DNA of 64,000 nucleotides from Candidatus Phycosocius spiralis (GCF_030158815.1 NZ_BPFZ01000006.1:61001-125000), one strand, 5' to 3'. Positions 34,686-45,150 are shown, counted from the stretch's first letter. The notes: generated from the sequence alone by a model not told the origin. Translations and numbers: made by a program.

Positions 34686-35915
34686 CTATGCTCTTTGCCC
34701 TGCGGCGTCATCATCTTGGCGTGCGACGGTGGCTGTAACCGCCATATCCATGGTTACATTACCTAAGGTACGAAAAATGTCTGGGACGGTCTCAACCGCA
34801 ACCAATAATGCTAAGGGTTCAATTGGGGCTCCAAGTGCTAGGCAGATGGGGGCAATAGAACTGATAAAGCTGATAGAGCCGGGCAAACTCACCGCGCCCA
34901 AAGTTGTGATCGCACCTGCCGCAATACCCAAAGCCATTTGAGCAGGTCCAAGTTCAATCCCAAACCAAGCAGCAATATAAAGCGCCACGCCAACATTCAT
35001 TGCAGGGCCCGTTGCGCGAAAGATCGCCACTGCAATGGGTAAGATCAAGTCGGCCTTGGCAGCAGGCACACCAAGCGCCTGCACACCTTTGAGCATGGCA
35101 GGCAAGGATGCCAAAGATGATTGGGTGGAGATCGCGACCGCTTGAGCCGGTATTGCAGCTTTAAAGAAGGTGCCAAGCCCTTGGCGTGCGCCCACAACCG
35201 CCATCACAAAAGACAATGCCCAAACTATCAAGCCTAAAGCCGATAACACAATCACATAATGGGCCAGTGCTCCAAACGCTTCGGCCCCAGCTTTGGCTCC
35301 GACGACAAAGGCCAAGGAAAACACCCCAATCGGGGCCAGCGCTAAGACCCAGCCAATCATCAAGACCATGGCTTCCGCCACTGCTTCAAAAAAGCCAGTT
35401 ACAGGCACCCGTTTTTCCAATGGCAAGCGGGTCAAGGCAAAGGCAAAGGCGGCGGTAAAGATAATCAAGGGCAAAATGGCATCATTGGCCGCTGCCGCGA
35501 TCGGGTTGGTCGGGATCATGGCGCGCAAAAAATCACCCAAGGGCGGAACCGGGCCGGGCTTTTCAGTGATGCTCAGCGCTGCCCGCAAAGCATCTGCCGA
35601 GCCATCGGGCATTGGAAACACGCCAAGGATCAATGGGATCATCACGGCGGCCAAGATGGAGGAGCCCCATAGGATCGCCAGCATCGTCCCCACGCCCCGC
35701 GCCGCTAAACGACCCGCCCGCGCCGCAAGGGCGGTTTGGGCAATCCCCGTGATTAAAAGTGCCACCACCAACGGCACCACCGTCATACGCAGGGCGTTGA
35801 GCCATACCGAACCAATCGTATCGGCACCCGATTTTATGGCTTCAATCTGACCAAACCCAATCCCCGCCAAGAGACCCAAAATCAGTGCAGCAAGAATAAA
35901 AAGGGCTTTGGTCAT
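34686..35915 (-). CDS. Dicarboxylate/amino acid:cation symporter (DAACS family)
   Basis: This 409-residue membrane transporter has about eight transmembrane segments and two re-entrant hairpins. The first hairpin has AVAISTQSSLASLPAML and the second has GAITTLGAVSLPGSISF. The family's usual NMDGT sodium-binding segment is replaced by TGPAMNVG, so ion or substrate preference may differ from GltP or DctA. It probably takes up a dicarboxylate or acidic amino acid with sodium or protons. It lies 41 bases upstream of map on the same strand, which may be chance or co-transcription. Confidence 0.85.
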   Translation of the reverse strand: MTKALFILAALILGLLAGIGFGQIEAIKSGADTIGSVWLNALRMTVVPLVVALLITGIAQTALAARAGRLAARGVGTMLAILWGSSILAAVMIPLILGVFPMPDGSADALRAALSITEKPGPVPPLGDFLRAMIPTNPIAAAANDAILPLIIFTAAFAFALTRLPLEKRVPVTGFFEAVAEAMVLMIGWVLALAPIGVFSLAFVVGAKAGAEAFGALAHYVIVLSALGLIVWALSFVMAVVGARQGLGTFFKAAIPAQAVAISTQSSLASLPAMLKGVQALGVPAAKADLILPIAVAIFRATGPAMNVGVALYIAAWFGIELGPAQMALGIAAGAITTLGAVSLPGSISFISSIAPICLALGAPIEPLALLVAVETVPDIFRTLGNVTMDMAVTATVARQDDDAAGQRA

Positions 35916-36044
35916 AGTGGGGCCTTTGGGATGGGGTGTGTGTCAAAAAATAGAAAAGCCAATCTGGCGGACCTTAAGGGCAGCCGCAAGAACAAGGTGA
36001 GCCTTCCCCAAACGATAACGAAAATGCTGTCCTGTCAAATCCCT

Positions 36045-37256
36045 TCACGACGATCGCGCAAATGGGCCCGCGACGGTCGATTTCACCGCCTGCATAGCAG
36101 ACAATAGGCCATGTGCTTGGACGCCCCCCTTCATAGGGAAGCTTTCGGTACCATTATAAACCACGATACGGTTTTCTATGCCCAGATCGTCGCAAGCTTG
36201 AAGAAAGCCGCGCCCAAACTGCGCTGTCGATGAGCGCTTAATCTCGATGGCAATCGCGGGCTTTCCGGCCACTTCAAAGATGAGATCAATCTCTGCCCCT
36301 TGGCTGGTTGCATAAAAATAAGGCCTTGCGCGCGCCCCAGCGGCACCAATTAGGGCATCAATGACATGCCCTTCCCAGCTCAGGCCAATAATGGGATGGC
36401 CCAACAAATGCTCCAGCGAGCCAATTTCAAGGAGGGCATGGACGATTCCGCTGTCGCGAACATAGATTTTGGGCGACTTAACCAGTCTTTTCTGGACATT
36501 GCTAACCCAAGGCTGAAGGCGGCGTATCAAAAGCAGGTCCACCAGAAGGTCAATATAGCGGCTGATCGTTGGGGCGGAAACGCTCAAATTGGTGGCTAGT
36601 TTCGATGCATTTAATAGCGTGCCTTGACCATTGGCCAGCATCGTCCAAAGTCGGCCTATCATTTCGCTTGGCAAGCTTGGCGCAAAGAGCGGAATGTCTC
36701 TTTCGAGGTACGAGCGGATAAAATTTTCGCGCCAAGCAAGGCTTGTTTGGTCATCAGCGCTGAGCAAGCTTTCGGGAAATCCACCGCGTAGCCAGAGTTG
36801 GTCGAGCGCCAGGCCATGATCATGGGCTTCTTGAGGTTGGATTGGCGATAGTTCAATATAGTGAACCCGGCCCGCCAGGGTTTCTGAAGATTTTTGAATG
36901 AGATCGAGTGACGCCGACCCAAGCAGTAAGAACTGCCCAGCATGTTGTCCGTTTTGACGGCCTTCATCGATCAACCACCGTAATTCCTCAAACAAGCGAG
37001 GTGCTCGATGAACTTCATCGATAATGGTTAGGGCTCCAATACGATGACGCAGATAGGTTTCTGGATCAGCGAGCTTACGCAGATCACTGCCCCGTTCGAG
37101 GTCAAGCAAGAGAGCGCTTTCACCTTTCTCAAGCGCAATTTGCCGCGCCAGCGTTGTTTTCCCAATTTGACGGGCACCCAGCAACACGACTGCTGGAGCG
37201 CGATCAAGTGCCGTCAAAATTCGGCGAAGGGCTTCGGGGCGCTGTATTTTTACCAT
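36045..37256 (-). CDS. AAA family ATPase with DUF4143 C-terminus
   Basis: This 403-residue protein has Walker A in LGARQIGKTTLARQIA and Walker B in LTIIDEVHRAP. Sensor-like GSASLDLIQKSSETLAGRV follows, then a winged-helix region and a DUF4143-type C-terminus with a nuclease-like EIDLIFEVAGKPAIAIEIKR segment (a D-E-x-K pattern). Such single-gene ATPases are widespread, patchily distributed in bacteria and of unknown function; a toxin or mobile-element role is sometimes suggested. It stands alone, close to tRNA-Leu, consistent with transfer, but no integrase or attachment repeat was seen. Confidence 0.88.
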   Translation of the reverse strand: MVKIQRPEALRRILTALDRAPAVVLLGARQIGKTTLARQIALEKGESALLLDLERGSDLRKLADPETYLRHRIGALTIIDEVHRAPRLFEELRWLIDEGRQNGQHAGQFLLLGSASLDLIQKSSETLAGRVHYIELSPIQPQEAHDHGLALDQLWLRGGFPESLLSADDQTSLAWRENFIRSYLERDIPLFAPSLPSEMIGRLWTMLANGQGTLLNASKLATNLSVSAPTISRYIDLLVDLLLIRRLQPWVSNVQKRLVKSPKIYVRDSGIVHALLEIGSLEHLLGHPIIGLSWEGHVIDALIGAAGARARPYFYATSQGAEIDLIFEVAGKPAIAIEIKRSSTAQFGRGFLQACDDLGIENRIVVYNGTESFPMKGGVQAHGLLSAMQAVKSTVAGPFARSS

Positions 37257-37455
37257 GTAAATTGAATATCAGACGTTTAATTTTCATGCAAGATAATTCG
37301 GAAATCCTGATCATCGTGGGCTAAACGTGGGCCATGCGGCGTGAAAGCCCACCGCCCGTGCACAAACCCAGCCAATTACATCACAGCACTCTTGCCCAAA
37401 AAGCTTCAATGCCGCACAACGCGATCCCAGAGAGATCATAAGTCAAACTGCTTAT

Positions 37456-37540
37456 GGGGACGTGGCGAAATAGGTAGACGCACCGGACTTAAAATCCGTT
37501 GGAGCAATCCGTGCCGGTTCAAGTCCGGCCGTCCCTACCA
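37456..37540 (+). tRNA. tRNA-Leu (anticodon UAA)
   Basis: The acceptor arm GGGGACG (37456-37462) pairs with CGTCCCT before the discriminator A and an encoded CCA (37538-37540), with a G-U at the first pair. The D-loop GGTAGACGCAC is typical of tRNA-Leu. The anticodon stem-loop ends in CTTAAAA with anticodon TAA. A short variable arm typical of class II tRNAs and the T-loop GGTTCAAGTCC follow. Length is 85 bases. Confidence 0.96.
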
Positions 37541-37620
37541 AGCTCTGGGCTTTAACAAAATACCCCACGATCGGCCATGCCAATCGCGGGGCTTGTGGTT
37601 TAAGGGCTTGCCCTTTGGCG

Positions 37621-39789
37621 TTAGAAGCTGGACTGATAGCGCACCATGATCGCTTGATCATCCTTGCCTGCGATACCATCGGCGTCCGTGCGCGACAGTA
37701 GGGCGAAGGCCAGTGCTGAATCATCCCCTAAAGCGCGCGTATAGACCGCTTCAAAGCGCTGCTCTGGCGTTTTAGAGGCAAGATGAATGCTGCGCCGGGT
37801 CATGATGGGTGCGCCCGTTTCTGGATCAGCGCCGGTTGCCAAGAACAGGTTCATCGCGCCACTTTTGCTGGTTAGAGGCGTCCCGAACGCGAGGTCGAGT
37901 TGGTCGCCTTGGCTGAAGAGGTCTTGCTGGGCTAAGCCAATGGCAAAGGCTGTGGCCTCAGACGTGGTCATGTCGGCGATGAGGCTGGCGGCAGAGCCTT
38001 CTTGGCCAGCGGTTGTCGCATAGGTGAAACGCGCGCTGAGCGAGGTTTTGGGAGCGAGTTCATAGGCCATATCGCCTTGGAAGGAGACAGTACGGGCTTG
38101 ACCCTTCAAAGCGAAGAGGTCGCGGCTGACGTCACCCAAGCGGCCTTGTTCTTCTTGGATCGCCGCGATGGTGGCCCCAAAGCTGATGCGTTCAAAGTTC
38201 TGGCTGATCCCAGCTTCAAAGCTAGCGGCTTGGCTGGTGGCCTGTGGCGCCCAATTGAGGCCGCGTTGGTTGTGTTGATTGGCTTGCAGGCGGGCACCAA
38301 AGGTAACGACCAGCGTGTCATTCAAATAGGTTTGGCCCGCAACGCTGGCCGCATTGCCCTCAAATAGCGCGCTATAATCTGCAAAGCCCATCAAGCGCGC
38401 AGCGGGTGCGGAGCCCGGTTTTAACGCGGTCCCCAAAATGGGGGAGGCTTGGCCCAAGGATAGGGCCCAAGATTGGCCGTCATTGCCTTCAAAATGCAAG
38501 CCACCTGACAGATTGTCGCCTCCGTCTGTCGTGGGCCCAGCCACCAAGGATAAAGTGCCGCGCAGGCTTGTCACCTTGGCTACCGTCTTTTGCATGCGGT
38601 TAGTCAAATTGCCCGCTAGCACCGAGACGGCATCTGGCCGGACATCTCGGCTTTGCGCCGCAAAGTCATAATTGAAGTCGCGGCCAAAGGCGTCAAACAC
38701 CACGCCCTCAAACGCGCCTTGGCCCGCTGCCAGTGATTTAGCACCAATTGTAACTGCCCCACTTGTTGAGGGGGCTAAAGCCAAAGGTGTGGTCCCTGCT
38801 GAGCTGACAGTGGAAACGGTGCCCACAGGCAAAAGCGCTTTTTCAAGATTGAGCAGGCCGCGCCCATAAATCGGGTCAATGCCTTTTGCGCCAAGGTCGG
38901 TGGCTGTAACAAAGAGGATTTCGGCCACTTTGGGCGCGGTCAAATAAGGCCAAGCACTTTTGACTACGGCCGCAGCACCCGCAACCACAGGAGCTGCCAT
39001 CGAGGTTCCACTCATGTAAGCGTATGCATTGGTAGCCGTAGGAAAAGCGCCGATGAGATTTACACCTGGGGCCACCAGATAAAAATTCATCGCATCGCCC
39101 GCCCGATTAGAAAAGTTTGCGATCACATTATTGGCGTCCACCGCACCCACGGCGATGATTTGCCCTTTTGCCCAAGCTTCAGAAGCATGACGGGCAGGCC
39201 AGGCTGGGTTGGCCTGGCCTTCATTGCCCGCTGCAATCACCATCAAGAGGCCCGCTTGCTGCGCCCCTTGCAGGGCAGTGCGAATTGTCGGGCTCATCGA
39301 TGAGCTGCCCAAGCTTAAGTTCATGACAAAGGCTTTTTGGCTTGTTGCGTAATTAATACCGCGAGCGACGTTTAATTCAGAAGTTGTAGAGCCCTGAAAA
39401 ACCTGAATAGGAAGGATATTTGCAGCAGAAGCTGTTCCAACTATACCCACACCATTGGCACGTGCTGCCGCCAAAGACGTCACATGGGTACCGTGGCCAA
39501 CGGTATCATTTACGGCGCCAACACCTGTTTGATTGGTAAAGGCGTTAAAGCCGCCAACAATAGCACCGGTAAAATCGATATGATCGCGGCGAAGGCCAGT
39601 ATCGATCACCGCTATGGTCACGTTTTTGCCCCTTGACGACCAAGGGCGCGGCTTAAATGCACCAACGCGCTGCGCAGCACTCGACCATTGTAGCTCTTGG
39701 CCAGTAGGTAATGGGACAGATTGTGCGAGGACACCACCTACAGGAGAAAGGCCAGCCAAAGCAGACAAAACCAACACGTGTCTTTTCAT
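37621..39789 (-). CDS. Secreted subtilisin-like serine protease (S8 family), probable autotransporter
   Basis: This 722-residue protein has a signal peptide MKRHVLVLSALAGLSPVGGV cleaved near VLAQ. The S8 catalytic triad is visible: Asp in TIAVIDTGLRRDHIDF, His in VGHGTHVTSLAA and Ser in SGTSMAAPVVAG, within residues about 50-310. The C-terminal 400 residues show alternating strand patterns (for example DTLVVTFGARLQ) and end in VRYQSSF, which suggests an autotransporter-like beta-barrel. ATG 39789 is chosen over TTG 39813 because a GAGAG ribosome-binding site precedes it. It starts 151 bases from the NDUFA9-like gene. Substrate unknown. Confidence 0.85.
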   Translation of the reverse strand: MKRHVLVLSALAGLSPVGGVLAQSVPLPTGQELQWSSAAQRVGAFKPRPWSSRGKNVTIAVIDTGLRRDHIDFTGAIVGGFNAFTNQTGVGAVNDTVGHGTHVTSLAAARANGVGIVGTASAANILPIQVFQGSTTSELNVARGINYATSQKAFVMNLSLGSSSMSPTIRTALQGAQQAGLLMVIAAGNEGQANPAWPARHASEAWAKGQIIAVGAVDANNVIANFSNRAGDAMNFYLVAPGVNLIGAFPTATNAYAYMSGTSMAAPVVAGAAAVVKSAWPYLTAPKVAEILFVTATDLGAKGIDPIYGRGLLNLEKALLPVGTVSTVSSAGTTPLALAPSTSGAVTIGAKSLAAGQGAFEGVVFDAFGRDFNYDFAAQSRDVRPDAVSVLAGNLTNRMQKTVAKVTSLRGTLSLVAGPTTDGGDNLSGGLHFEGNDGQSWALSLGQASPILGTALKPGSAPAARLMGFADYSALFEGNAASVAGQTYLNDTLVVTFGARLQANQHNQRGLNWAPQATSQAASFEAGISQNFERISFGATIAAIQEEQGRLGDVSRDLFALKGQARTVSFQGDMAYELAPKTSLSARFTYATTAGQEGSAASLIADMTTSEATAFAIGLAQQDLFSQGDQLDLAFGTPLTSKSGAMNLFLATGADPETGAPIMTRRSIHLASKTPEQRFEAVYTRALGDDSALAFALLSRTDADGIAGKDDQAIMVRYQSSF

Positions 39790-39940
39790 CGTAACTCTCT
39801 CACTAAAAAACAAAGATGAGGGTTAGATAAGGATGAGTTCTTAAAGGGTGGTTTGGAAATAAAGGCGATAAAATCTCTAAATGGCCACACCAAATTTATT
39901 CAAACCAAGTTCAAATGATAGGTGATCAGCCAGACATTAC

Positions 39941-40906
39941 TTAGACGGGTTTATGCTTGGCTTGAAACTGACCATAGGGCTTAAAGCGGTAGAGATAGGT
40001 TGGAACAATGGCTTCCACGGTCTCAAGCTCATGCATGCCTAAATCAGCAAATGTGCGCGCGCCTGCGGAAACCACATTGTCGGTCTTAAGCATTATCACC
40101 TGATCATCGGTCAAGGGCGGACCGCCAAAAGGATAGAACTTAAAGATCGTGTTGAGCACAGCCCCCAAAGGCTGAGCAATAAAAAACGGCAAAGGAGCCA
40201 AGAAGCGATGGCGTTCGATTTGCTCTAATATATAGCTCAAGATTTCCTTGAAGCTGTAAATATTCGGCCCACCTAATTCGTAAGTTCCTCCACCTGTATC
40301 CAAGCCTTTAACAATGGCTTCAGCGACATCGCCAACATAGGCTGGCTGAAATCGGGTTTTGCCGCCACCGATTAAGGGTAGGGCTGGCGACATTTTGGCC
40401 ATGGCGGCAAATTGGTTATAAAAATTATCTTCCGCGCCAAAGATAATCGACGGGCGCATAATTGTGGCCGATGGGATGGCTGCCAACACCGCCTGTTCAG
40501 CTTGCCCCTTGGTGCGTCCATACTTGGAGGGGGAGTTTCGGTCCGCCCCAATGGCAGAAACATGGACATAGCGCCTAATGCCCGCCTTGGCTGATTGGCT
40601 GGCAACAAGACTCGCACCCGCCATTTGGGTCGCTTCAAAGGTCTGTTTGCCGCTTTCAAACAAAATACCAACCAGATTGATCACCCCGGTCGCACCTTCT
40701 AAGGCGCGTGCGATACTGTCCCCATTGCGTACATTGGCTTGCACCAATTGGATCTGCCCAACATCGCCCATCACGCGCAAATCTTGACCTAGATGAGGGC
40801 GACGCATCGCAACGCGTACACGTTTGCCCGCTTTAGCAAGGGCGCGCACGACATAGCGGCCTACAAAACCAGAGCCACCAAATACGACGATCACATCTTG
40901 CGTCAT
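39941..40906 (-). CDS. Complex I NDUFA9 subunit family protein (NAD(P)-binding)
   Basis: This 321-residue Rossmann protein of the atypical short-chain dehydrogenase type has VVFGGSGFVGRYVVRALAKAG, YVHVSAIGADRNSPSKYGRTK and IMRPSIIFGAEDNFYNQFA. In alphaproteobacteria this group resembles the mitochondrial complex I accessory subunit NDUFA9. Its bacterial role is uncertain; it may be a structural or quinone-related NADPH-binding protein. ATG 40906 is chosen because GAGGGGA lies 5 bases upstream; longer starts would place a poorly conserved tail before the Rossmann strand. It is divergent from typA. Confidence 0.85.
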   Translation of the reverse strand: MTQDVIVVFGGSGFVGRYVVRALAKAGKRVRVAMRRPHLGQDLRVMGDVGQIQLVQANVRNGDSIARALEGATGVINLVGILFESGKQTFEATQMAGASLVASQSAKAGIRRYVHVSAIGADRNSPSKYGRTKGQAEQAVLAAIPSATIMRPSIIFGAEDNFYNQFAAMAKMSPALPLIGGGKTRFQPAYVGDVAEAIVKGLDTGGGTYELGGPNIYSFKEILSYILEQIERHRFLAPLPFFIAQPLGAVLNTIFKFYPFGGPPLTDDQVIMLKTDNVVSAGARTFADLGMHELETVEAIVPTYLYRFKPYGQFQAKHKPV

Positions 40907-41110
40907 GACATTCCCCTCAACATCGTGTTCGCATAGCCGCTTAGGGGCTTGTTTGTCGAGGGTTTGGGACATGGTTACAGCTTTGCGCAGCCTAAGATTT
41001 GCTGCACACCCCTTGGAGCTGCTATAGACCCAACCAAGGGCCTTCGCCATATTATTTCGATAATGGGTTGATTAGGCCTCCATTTCAGATTTCCTCCCGG
41101 AGCATGACCC

Positions 41111-42976
41111 GTGACCACCCTTTCTGACGCACCCGTATCATCGGCTGCGCTACGCAATATTGCGATCATCGCCCACGTTGATCATGGCAAAACCACCCTA
41201 ACCGACCAATTGCTAGCCCAAGGCGGCGCTTACCGGGAGAATGAAGCGCGCGCAGAGCGGGCGATGGATTCCAATCCACAGGAAAAAGAACGTGGCATTA
41301 CGATCTTAGCCAAATGCACCAGCATCGTGTATGGTCAAGACAGCGATGAAGTTCGTATCAATATCGTCGATACTCCTGGCCACGCAGACTTTGGCGGTGA
41401 GGTCGAACGTGTTTTGTCTATGGTTGATGGCTGCTTGCTATTGGTCGATGCAACAGAAGGGCCGATGCCGCAGACCAAATTCGTATTGACCAAGGCATTA
41501 GCTTTGGGCCTGCGTCCCATCGTCGTGCTCAATAAAGTGGATCGCCCAACCGCGCGCCCAGATGAAGTATTAGATGAAGTGTTTGAGCTGTTCATGGCAT
41601 TGAACGCCACCAATGCGCAATTGGATTTTCCCGCAATCTATGCGTCTGGCCGCGACGGCTGGGCCTCTTTGACGCTGGATGGCCCACGTGAGAATCTCAA
41701 CCCTTTGTTTGAGACCATTATCGACCATGTGCCAGCCCCAGATGCCGCCCATCGCCGCGATGAGCCGTTTCGTATGTTGGTCACTATGCTTGATTCAGAC
41801 CCCTTCTTAGGCCGGATTTTGACCGGGCGGGTTGAGAGTGGTCGCTTAACGGCAGGGACTGTGGTCAAGGGCCTTAGCATTGACGGGAAAACCATTGAAC
41901 GTTCGCGCATCTCAAAAGTGCTGGCCTTTCGCGGCTTGCGTCGCCAACCGATTGAAGAAGCAGAAGCAGGCGATATCGTCTCTATCGCTGGGCTATCCAC
42001 CACAACCGTGGCCGATACGATTGGCGATATGGATGTAACCCAAGCCATTCACGCCACCCCGATTGATCCGCCAACCCTGTCGGTCACCGTCATGGTCAAT
42101 TCGAGCCCCCTTGCAGGCCGCGATGGCGATAAGGTGCAAAGCCGGGTCATTCGCGATCGCCTCTTAAAGCAAGCTGAAACCGACGTGGCGATCAAAGTTA
42201 CCGAAACCGCCGACAAAGATGCTTATGAGCTGCAAGGCCGGGGCGAATTGCAAATTGGGGTTTTGTTGGAAAGTATGCGGCGCGAGGGCTTTGAGATGTC
42301 GATCTCACGCCCACGAGTTCTCACCCGCCTCGATGAAGATACTGGCGAAAAGCTTGAGCCTATGGAAGAAATCACCATTGACGTGGATGAGGAATATGCC
42401 GGCGTCGTGGTCGAAAAAATGTCGGGCCGCAAAGGTGAATTGCAAGATATGCGGCCATCTGGTGGGGGTAAAGCAAGAATTGTATTTCATGCCCCTGCGC
42501 GCGGGCTGATTGGTTATCATTCTGAGTTTTTAACCGACACGCGCGGTTCTGGTATCATGAACCGCATCTTTCATAGTTGGACTCCCTGGAAAGGCAATAT
42601 CAACCGGCGTCATAATGGCGCTTTGATTGCCAATGATAGCGGTAAATCTGTGACCTACGCGCTTTGGTATTTAGAAGAGCGCGGCGTGCTTTTCATTGAT
42701 GGCGGCGAAGATGTCTATCAAGGCATGGTGATTGGTGAAAATGCTAAGCCTGAAGATATGGATGTTAATCCATTGAAGGAAAAAAAGCTTTCCAACGTGC
42801 GTTCGTCCGGCAAGGATGAGGCGATGCGCCTGACCCCGCCGCGCCGCATGACGCTGGAGCAGGCGATTGCTTGGATTGATGACGATGAACTGGTCGAAAT
42901 CACCCCCAAATCCATCCGCATCCGGAAAAAGGAGCTGAACCCCGCTTTCCGTAAGCGCAAGCCGAAGACCGACTAA
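41111..42976 (+). CDS. typA: Translational GTPase TypA/BipA
   Basis: This 621-residue ribosome-associated GTPase affects ribosome assembly and stress adaptation. It shows G1 [11 protein letters not shown]2 within [12 protein letters not shown]3 [14 protein letters not shown] and G4 NKVDRP, followed by elongation-factor-like domains. The C-terminal part has [18 protein letters not shown] and [20 protein letters not shown], typical of BipA. It starts with GTG at 41111 behind GGAG. A 10-bp hairpin follows the stop. Length is normal. Confidence 0.97.
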   Translation: MTTLSDAPVSSAALRNIAIIAHVDHGKTTLTDQLLAQGGAYRENEARAERAMDSNPQEKERGITILAKCTSIVYGQDSDEVRINIVDTPGHADFGGEVERVLSMVDGCLLLVDATEGPMPQTKFVLTKALALGLRPIVVLNKVDRPTARPDEVLDEVFELFMALNATNAQLDFPAIYASGRDGWASLTLDGPRENLNPLFETIIDHVPAPDAAHRRDEPFRMLVTMLDSDPFLGRILTGRVESGRLTAGTVVKGLSIDGKTIERSRISKVLAFRGLRRQPIEEAEAGDIVSIAGLSTTTVADTIGDMDVTQAIHATPIDPPTLSVTVMVNSSPLAGRDGDKVQSRVIRDRLLKQAETDVAIKVTETADKDAYELQGRGELQIGVLLESMRREGFEMSISRPRVLTRLDEDTGEKLEPMEEITIDVDEEYAGVVVEKMSGRKGELQDMRPSGGGKARIVFHAPARGLIGYHSEFLTDTRGSGIMNRIFHSWTPWKGNINRRHNGALIANDSGKSVTYALWYLEERGVLFIDGGEDVYQGMVIGENAKPEDMDVNPLKEKKLSNVRSSGKDEAMRLTPPRRMTLEQAIAWIDDDELVEITPKSIRIRKKELNPAFRKRKPKTD

Positions 42977-43041
42977 CCATCGGCTGGTCAAGGCTGGCTT
43001 TTAGCCCAAGGCCTAAAATTTGTTGGTTAAGGCTCCAAAGT

Positions 43042-43065
43042 CTGGGCTGCATTCCTGCAGCCCAG
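43042..43065. terminator. Hairpin between convergent typA and the M13 peptidase gene
   Basis: CTGGGCTGCA (43042-43051) pairs perfectly with TGCAGCCCAG (43056-43065) around the loop TTCC. No T run follows on either strand. It probably marks the 3-prime ends of both convergent genes, either as a processing barrier or as a Rho-assisted stop. Confidence 0.6.
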
Positions 43066-43092
43066 AGTGTGATGTACCTCGTACGACTAAAG

Positions 43093-45150
43093 CTACCAGA
43101 TACGAACCCGGTCTTTAGGCGCAACATAGAGCGTATTGCCCGGCTTGACGTTAAAGGCCTGATACCAACCATCCACGTTCTGCACTGTACCGTTCACGCG
43201 GTATTGTGCGGGTGAATGGGGGTCGGATTGGACTTGATTGCGCAAGGCTTCATCGCGCTGCTGCGCACGCCATACTTGAGCCCATGCCAGATAAAAGCGC
43301 TGATCGCCGGTGAGCCCATCAATCACCGGTGCAGGGCGGCCTGCCAATGAGAGCTGATAAGCAACATGGCCGACTACCACGCCGCAATGGTCGCCAATAT
43401 TCTCACCAATGGTCAATTGGCCATTGATGTTGACGCCGGGCAGAGGTTGGAAGCCATTGTATTGGGTCACCATCTTGGTACCCAAAGCTTCAAACGCTTT
43501 GACATCCGCTGGCGTCCACCAATCGCGCAGGACGCCATTTTCATCATATTTAGCGCCCTGATCATCAAATCCATGACCCATTTCATGACCAATAACGCCG
43601 CCAATCGCACCATAATTGACCGCAGGATCGGCGAACTCATCAAAGAACGGGGGTTGCAGGATCGCTGCTGGGAACACAATCTCGTTGAAGATGGGATTGT
43701 AATACGCATTGACCGTTTGAGGCGTCATAAACCAGCGGGTTTTGTCCGTTTTCTTCTTTAAATCTTCAAGGTCCCGCTTGACATTAAAGGCTTGAACGCG
43801 GCGAGCATTGCCGATGGGATCACCAGCTTTGATCTCCAGATCGCTATAATCGCGCCATTTATCTGGATAGCCAATTTTGGGGTTAAAGGTCGCAAGCTTG
43901 CGCATCGCCTTTACTTTGGTTTCGGCACTCATCCAACTGAGACCTTCGATACGAACCTTGAAGGCTTTGCGTAAATTCTCAACCAGAACCAGCATTTTGG
44001 CTTTAGCCGATGGGCTAAAGTGGCGCTGCACATACACCTGACCGATCCCTTCGCCCAAAGCGCCGTTAACCGCTTGTGTTCCCCGTTTCCAGCGGTCGCG
44101 CTGTTTGACCTGTCCGTTTAAGGTTTTACCATAAAAGTCAAAGTTCTCATCATCGATAGCTTTGGGTAGCATGCTGGCACTATTGGAAATGAGATGGTAG
44201 GTTAAATAAGCCTTCCAGGTGTCCACAGGCGTATTCTTGAACAAAGTTGCCAAAGGCCCCATCGCGGTAACTTCGCCGACGATGCAATCTTGAATGTCAG
44301 TCAATCCGGTCGCTTTAAACGCCACGGCCCATGGGAAATCTGGCGCTATTTCGTCCAATTGCGCGCGGGTGCGGGGATTATACATTTTGGTTGAATCGCG
44401 CCGGTCCGTGATCGGCCAATGGCGTTTGGCAATCTCAGTTTCTAACGCCATGATGGCGGCAGCTTTGGAAGCGCCATCCCTTTGCCCGGCCAGTGTCAAT
44501 AAACGTGCGATATGAGCGGGATATTTGTCGCGAAGTTCTTTAAAGCGCGCATCGTCCTTGAGGTAATAATCGCGCTCTGGCATGCCCAAGCCGCCATGAC
44601 TGATCGTGACGATATAACGGTCTGGATTGCCATCATCGAGGCCGACGCCCCAGCCAATAGGAGCCGGGGTGGGCAAATCGGGTTTGCCAAAAATGGCGGC
44701 AATATCATCGTGGGTCTTTGCCGCTGCGATCAAATCAAGATCGGCCTGAAGGGGGGCTATGCCCGCGGCATCAATGGTGGTTGTATCCATAAACGAGCGA
44801 TAAAAATCACCAATTTTTTGTTCGATCGAGCCAGGCGCGCTGGTTTTGGCCGATAGGTCGTCAATAATGGCCCGCACGTCTACTTCGGCTTTCGCCGCCA
44901 GTTGATCAAAAGGACCCCAGCTTACCCGATCAGCCGGGATCGGGTTATTCTTCATCCACGTGCCGCCACCATATTTCCAAAAATCATCGCCGGGGCTGAT
45001 GCTGAGATCGCGGCCAGCCAAATCAATCCCAAAGCTACCTATTTGGGGCTTATTGGTCGCCGCACTTGCTGCACTAGCCCAACCCAATTGGCTGGCCACG
45101 GCCAAGCTTACTCCACTGCCACTTGTAAACAAAAATGCGCGTCTGTTCAT
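43093..45150 (-). CDS. M13 family zinc metallopeptidase (neprilysin-like), exported
   Basis: This 685-residue peptidase starts with NRRAFLFTSGSGVSLA, a Tat-like signal with twin Arg. The metal site is GGVIGHEMGHGFDDQGAKYD (HExxH near residue 520) with the downstream GENIGDHCG. The NAYYNP segment also fits the M13 family. The protein ends in VRIW, a C-terminus common in this family. It should degrade small peptides in the periplasm. It is convergent with typA and lies downstream of the DEAD-box helicase gene, separated by a terminator. Confidence 0.94.
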   Translation of the reverse strand: MNRRAFLFTSGSGVSLAVASQLGWASAASAATNKPQIGSFGIDLAGRDLSISPGDDFWKYGGGTWMKNNPIPADRVSWGPFDQLAAKAEVDVRAIIDDLSAKTSAPGSIEQKIGDFYRSFMDTTTIDAAGIAPLQADLDLIAAAKTHDDIAAIFGKPDLPTPAPIGWGVGLDDGNPDRYIVTISHGGLGMPERDYYLKDDARFKELRDKYPAHIARLLTLAGQRDGASKAAAIMALETEIAKRHWPITDRRDSTKMYNPRTRAQLDEIAPDFPWAVAFKATGLTDIQDCIVGEVTAMGPLATLFKNTPVDTWKAYLTYHLISNSASMLPKAIDDENFDFYGKTLNGQVKQRDRWKRGTQAVNGALGEGIGQVYVQRHFSPSAKAKMLVLVENLRKAFKVRIEGLSWMSAETKVKAMRKLATFNPKIGYPDKWRDYSDLEIKAGDPIGNARRVQAFNVKRDLEDLKKKTDKTRWFMTPQTVNAYYNPIFNEIVFPAAILQPPFFDEFADPAVNYGAIGGVIGHEMGHGFDDQGAKYDENGVLRDWWTPADVKAFEALGTKMVTQYNGFQPLPGVNINGQLTIGENIGDHCGVVVGHVAYQLSLAGRPAPVIDGLTGDQRFYLAWAQVWRAQQRDEALRNQVQSDPHSPAQYRVNGTVQNVDGWYQAFNVKPGNTLYVAPKDRVRIW

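Noticed and set aside
35293..35850. 185-codon plus-strand frame opposite the DAACS symporter
   Set aside because: Antisense of hydrophobic Ala-rich membrane segments; no start signal or homology.
37456..37620. Possible prophage or island attachment site at tRNA-Leu
   Set aside because: No integrase gene and no direct repeat of the tRNA 3-prime end was found in the flanks.
43042..43065. Intrinsic terminator for typA
   Set aside because: The hairpin is perfect but lacks a T run, so it is kept only as a hairpin between convergent genes and not claimed as a standard intrinsic terminator.
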